Assembly: GCA_018287875.1 (NCBI GenBank) | Contig: JAGVVL010000029.1 | Span: 124,001-188,000 of the forward strand | Direction: 5' to 3' | Length of the DNA stretch: 64,000 bases | Source of the DNA: Nigrospora sphaerica | Lineage: Eukaryota; Ascomycota; Sordariomycetes; Amphisphaeriales; Apiosporaceae | Part shown: piece by piece, positions 62,184-64,000 of the stretch | How positions within the stretch are numbered: the first letter of the stretch is position 1 | Layout: each line of letters opens with the position of its first letter | Notes under the pieces: generated by a model | The model's database searches: none | The model's input: only the letters and a program-made list of their open reading frames with translations | Told to the model about the DNA's origin: nothing | Translations under genes and position numbers: made by a program

Positions 62184-62818
62184 TTAATGGATGACTAGGT
62201 AACTTACAGCACCGAATGCTAAAAATGGTCCAAATGGGATAGGCTGGGTATAAGCCTGTTTGTTATTTAACCAAAGCCAGCTCCCGTATATGCAACCGCT
62301 ACAAGAAGCCATCAACAAAATAAAAGGCAGTGCACTACTCCCAAACCACACCCCTAATGCTCCAAAAAGCTTGACATCCCCCTGCCCTAATCCTATACGT
62401 TTTGTAAAAAACCAATAAATATCTGAAAAAAACGCAAACTACTATAGCCTAAAAGACTACCGAGTACTCCTAGATACGCAGTGGTATATAGGCCGCCGTA
62501 AAGATTGACAAGATATCCTATGATATATAATAAGCCTACCAGTAAATCGGGTAATAACAGATATTCAATATCAATCAATATTAGCAGCAAAAGTAAATAC
62601 AAAAAAACCATCACTGCCATATTAGAAAATACAGGGAGTATAGGATGCATTCCTAAAGCACTGCCGCCTAAAAAGCTAACTGCTTCAACCCATGGGTACT
62701 CCCAGTAGTAAGCTTTCGGTTCAAGCCGATACGCATCTAAAAGCCAACGTATCATAAATTTTCTAAGTGGGTAAATGATACAAAAGCAAATGACGTAACT
62801 AAAACAAATCAACCACAT
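62184..62818 (-). CDS. pilD: prepilin peptidase lacking the zinc-finger insert, one frameshift
   Basis: Inner-membrane aspartyl protease that cleaves and N-methylates prepilins such as PilV and PilW. About 211 residues with several membrane segments. Both catalytic aspartates are present (LIDIEYLLLPD and GLGQGDVKLFGALG). The family's cytoplasmic loop with two CxxC pairs is absent: YPLRKFMIRWLLDAYRLEPK runs directly to YPWVEAVSFL. The break at A6 62406-62411 (T6 on the coding strand) is restored by one base. Overlaps the pilC stop by about 20 bases. Confidence 0.85.
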
Positions 62819-64000
62819 TACCTAGCTCAAATAAAGGCCAATATAAAGCACACATCACTAAACCAATCCATCCCCCTATGATAATCAGTAGCAGCGGTTC
62901 AAAAAATTAATCATCGTATCTACAGTCATCATCACTTCCTGATCCAAATAATTAGCTACTAAAAATAACTGTTTTTCCATATTGCCTGTCTCCTGCCCAA
63001 TACTCACTCGCTGTATTAAGGCGCTGTGAAAACAGTTCGCTTGCTTCAATGCTTGATCTAAAGGCCTTCCTTCTTTAATAGCCTCTTGAACCTTAATAGT
63101 AGCTTTTTGATACAAAGGATGTAGCATGACTTCACGAGTAACACTTAAGCCCTCCAATATAGGCAAGCCCCTTTTAAGGTGACAGCTAGGGTATACGCAA
63201 AGCGAGCACTCATCATTTTCTTAAACAATGTCCCTACAATTGGTAATTGCAAGATCATTAATTTCATCATGTTTTGCAATCGCAACGATTTTTGATACCC
63301 CATCCCTCCTACGGTAATAATGAGTATCCCGAGGATCATCATCCATATTCCATGATGAGCGAATCGATGCACACAATACATAAACCACCTAGTCAATCTA
63401 GGCAATTCAGCGCCCATATTCTCGAAAAGAGAGGAAAAATGCGGCATGACAAACCATATTAAACCCATCATAATTAGCACAGACATTATTAATAAAGTAC
63501 ATGGATAATAGAGAGATTTATAAAGGTGATGCTTAAGCCGGATAAACCGGGCTTGATACTCTCCTAAGTCTCTAAGTTGGGTAATGAGACTTCCACAGGC
63601 TTCACTGACTGCAATAAGGCGACAGTATAAAGGACTGAAATAGTCAGTATATTGAGCAAAAGCTGTGCTTAAACTATTGCCATTCTCTAATGAAACTTGT
63701 ACCCCAACTAACATGTTTTGCATAGAAGATTGTTGGGGATACTGCTGAGATAGACAATCTAGTGCTTTAGGTAAGGTAAAACCAGCACTCAACAAATCAG
63801 CGAGTTGAAAAGAAAAATGAGGCATGACCTCATTTAAAGTCGCATAGCCTAGCCATCGGATACGCCAAGTGGGGGTGAGTTGTATGACGATAATATTTTG
63901 TCGTTTAAGCTGCAAACGTACTACTTCGATCCGCTCCTCTCTTTGAATCCCAGAGACTAGCTGGTTTTCGGTATTAAGACCTTTCCACTGATATACTTTG
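62799..64000 (-). CDS. pilC: type IV pilus inner-membrane platform protein, 5' end outside window, two frameshifts
   Basis: GspF/PilC-family platform protein that couples the assembly ATPase to pilus growth. The frame is open to the window edge (YQWKGLNTENQLVSG matches the PilC N-terminus), so the start lies beyond 64000. Two cytoplasmic GspF domains (FSFQLADLLSAGFTLPKALD; FAYTLAVTLKGGLPILEGLS) with QVSLENGNSLSTAF and VQEAIKEGRPLDQAL, and three membrane segments. Breaks at C4 63168-63171 and A6 62901-62906, each fixed by one base. The stop overlaps pilD. Confidence 0.9.

Overview
The window reads as chromosome of a low-GC gammaproteobacterium living inside eukaryotic cells. Housekeeping genes and their order (ileS-lspA, thrS-infC-rpmI-rplT, rpmB-rpmG, uvrC-pgsA, mrcA-rsmA) are gammaproteobacterial. 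Between them sit F-box proteins, many ankyrin-repeat proteins and a family of outer-membrane beta-barrel proteins, as expected of a Legionellales-like symbiont or parasite. The genus cannot be named from the sequence alone.

Layout. 1-12.8 kb: ileS, lspA, two outer-membrane barrel genes, a TPR-methyltransferase, the thrS-infC-rpmI-rplT translation cluster, tRNA-Val, tRNA-Ser, uvrC and pgsA. 12.8-17.9 kb: two inverse-autotransporter-like barrel genes plus a decayed third copy, minor pilins pilV/pilW and a small barrel protein. 18-31.9 kb: mnmE, rsmA, mrcA, recN, gltX, tRNA-Arg, a galM-like gene, a lipoprotein, pyrG, fabD and typA. 32-36 kb: a barrel protein and two F-box proteins, one carrying nine near-identical 35-residue repeats. 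36-41 kb: an aconitase-B-like protein without its catalytic residues, coupled to polA. 41-58 kb: a large minus-strand ankyrin island. It holds three proteins that join a signal peptide and beta-barrel to ankyrin repeats, two ankyrin/F-box-like proteins, and a four-copy tandem ankyrin cluster whose spacers are also duplicated; rpmB-rpmG lies inside it. 58-64 kb: epmB, two PAS/HTH regulators, metK, pilD and pilC (pilC runs off the window).

The most distinctive feature is the ankyrin system. At least seven proteins share one C-terminal module after the ankyrin array (a helical segment with a YK...Y.EIG-type core). In three of them this is followed by an F-box/PRANC-like LPQE(L/I)RD-type motif. 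Three proteins place ankyrins behind an N-terminal barrel that resembles the intimin/invasin translocator, which would put the ankyrin or F-box-like part on the cell surface or in the host compartment. A second notable item is the intact aconitase-B pseudoenzyme.

Nearly every other gene, essential ones included, is interrupted by one-base frameshifts, about 50 in all. Almost all lie in short homopolymers (A5-A8, G4-G6, C3-C5) and most look like one missing base. This is more like consensus sequencing error than decay, but polA, the aconitase-like gene, metK and the 601-codon barrel gene are untouched, so it should be checked. Frameshifted genes are annotated here as single loci spanning all fragments.
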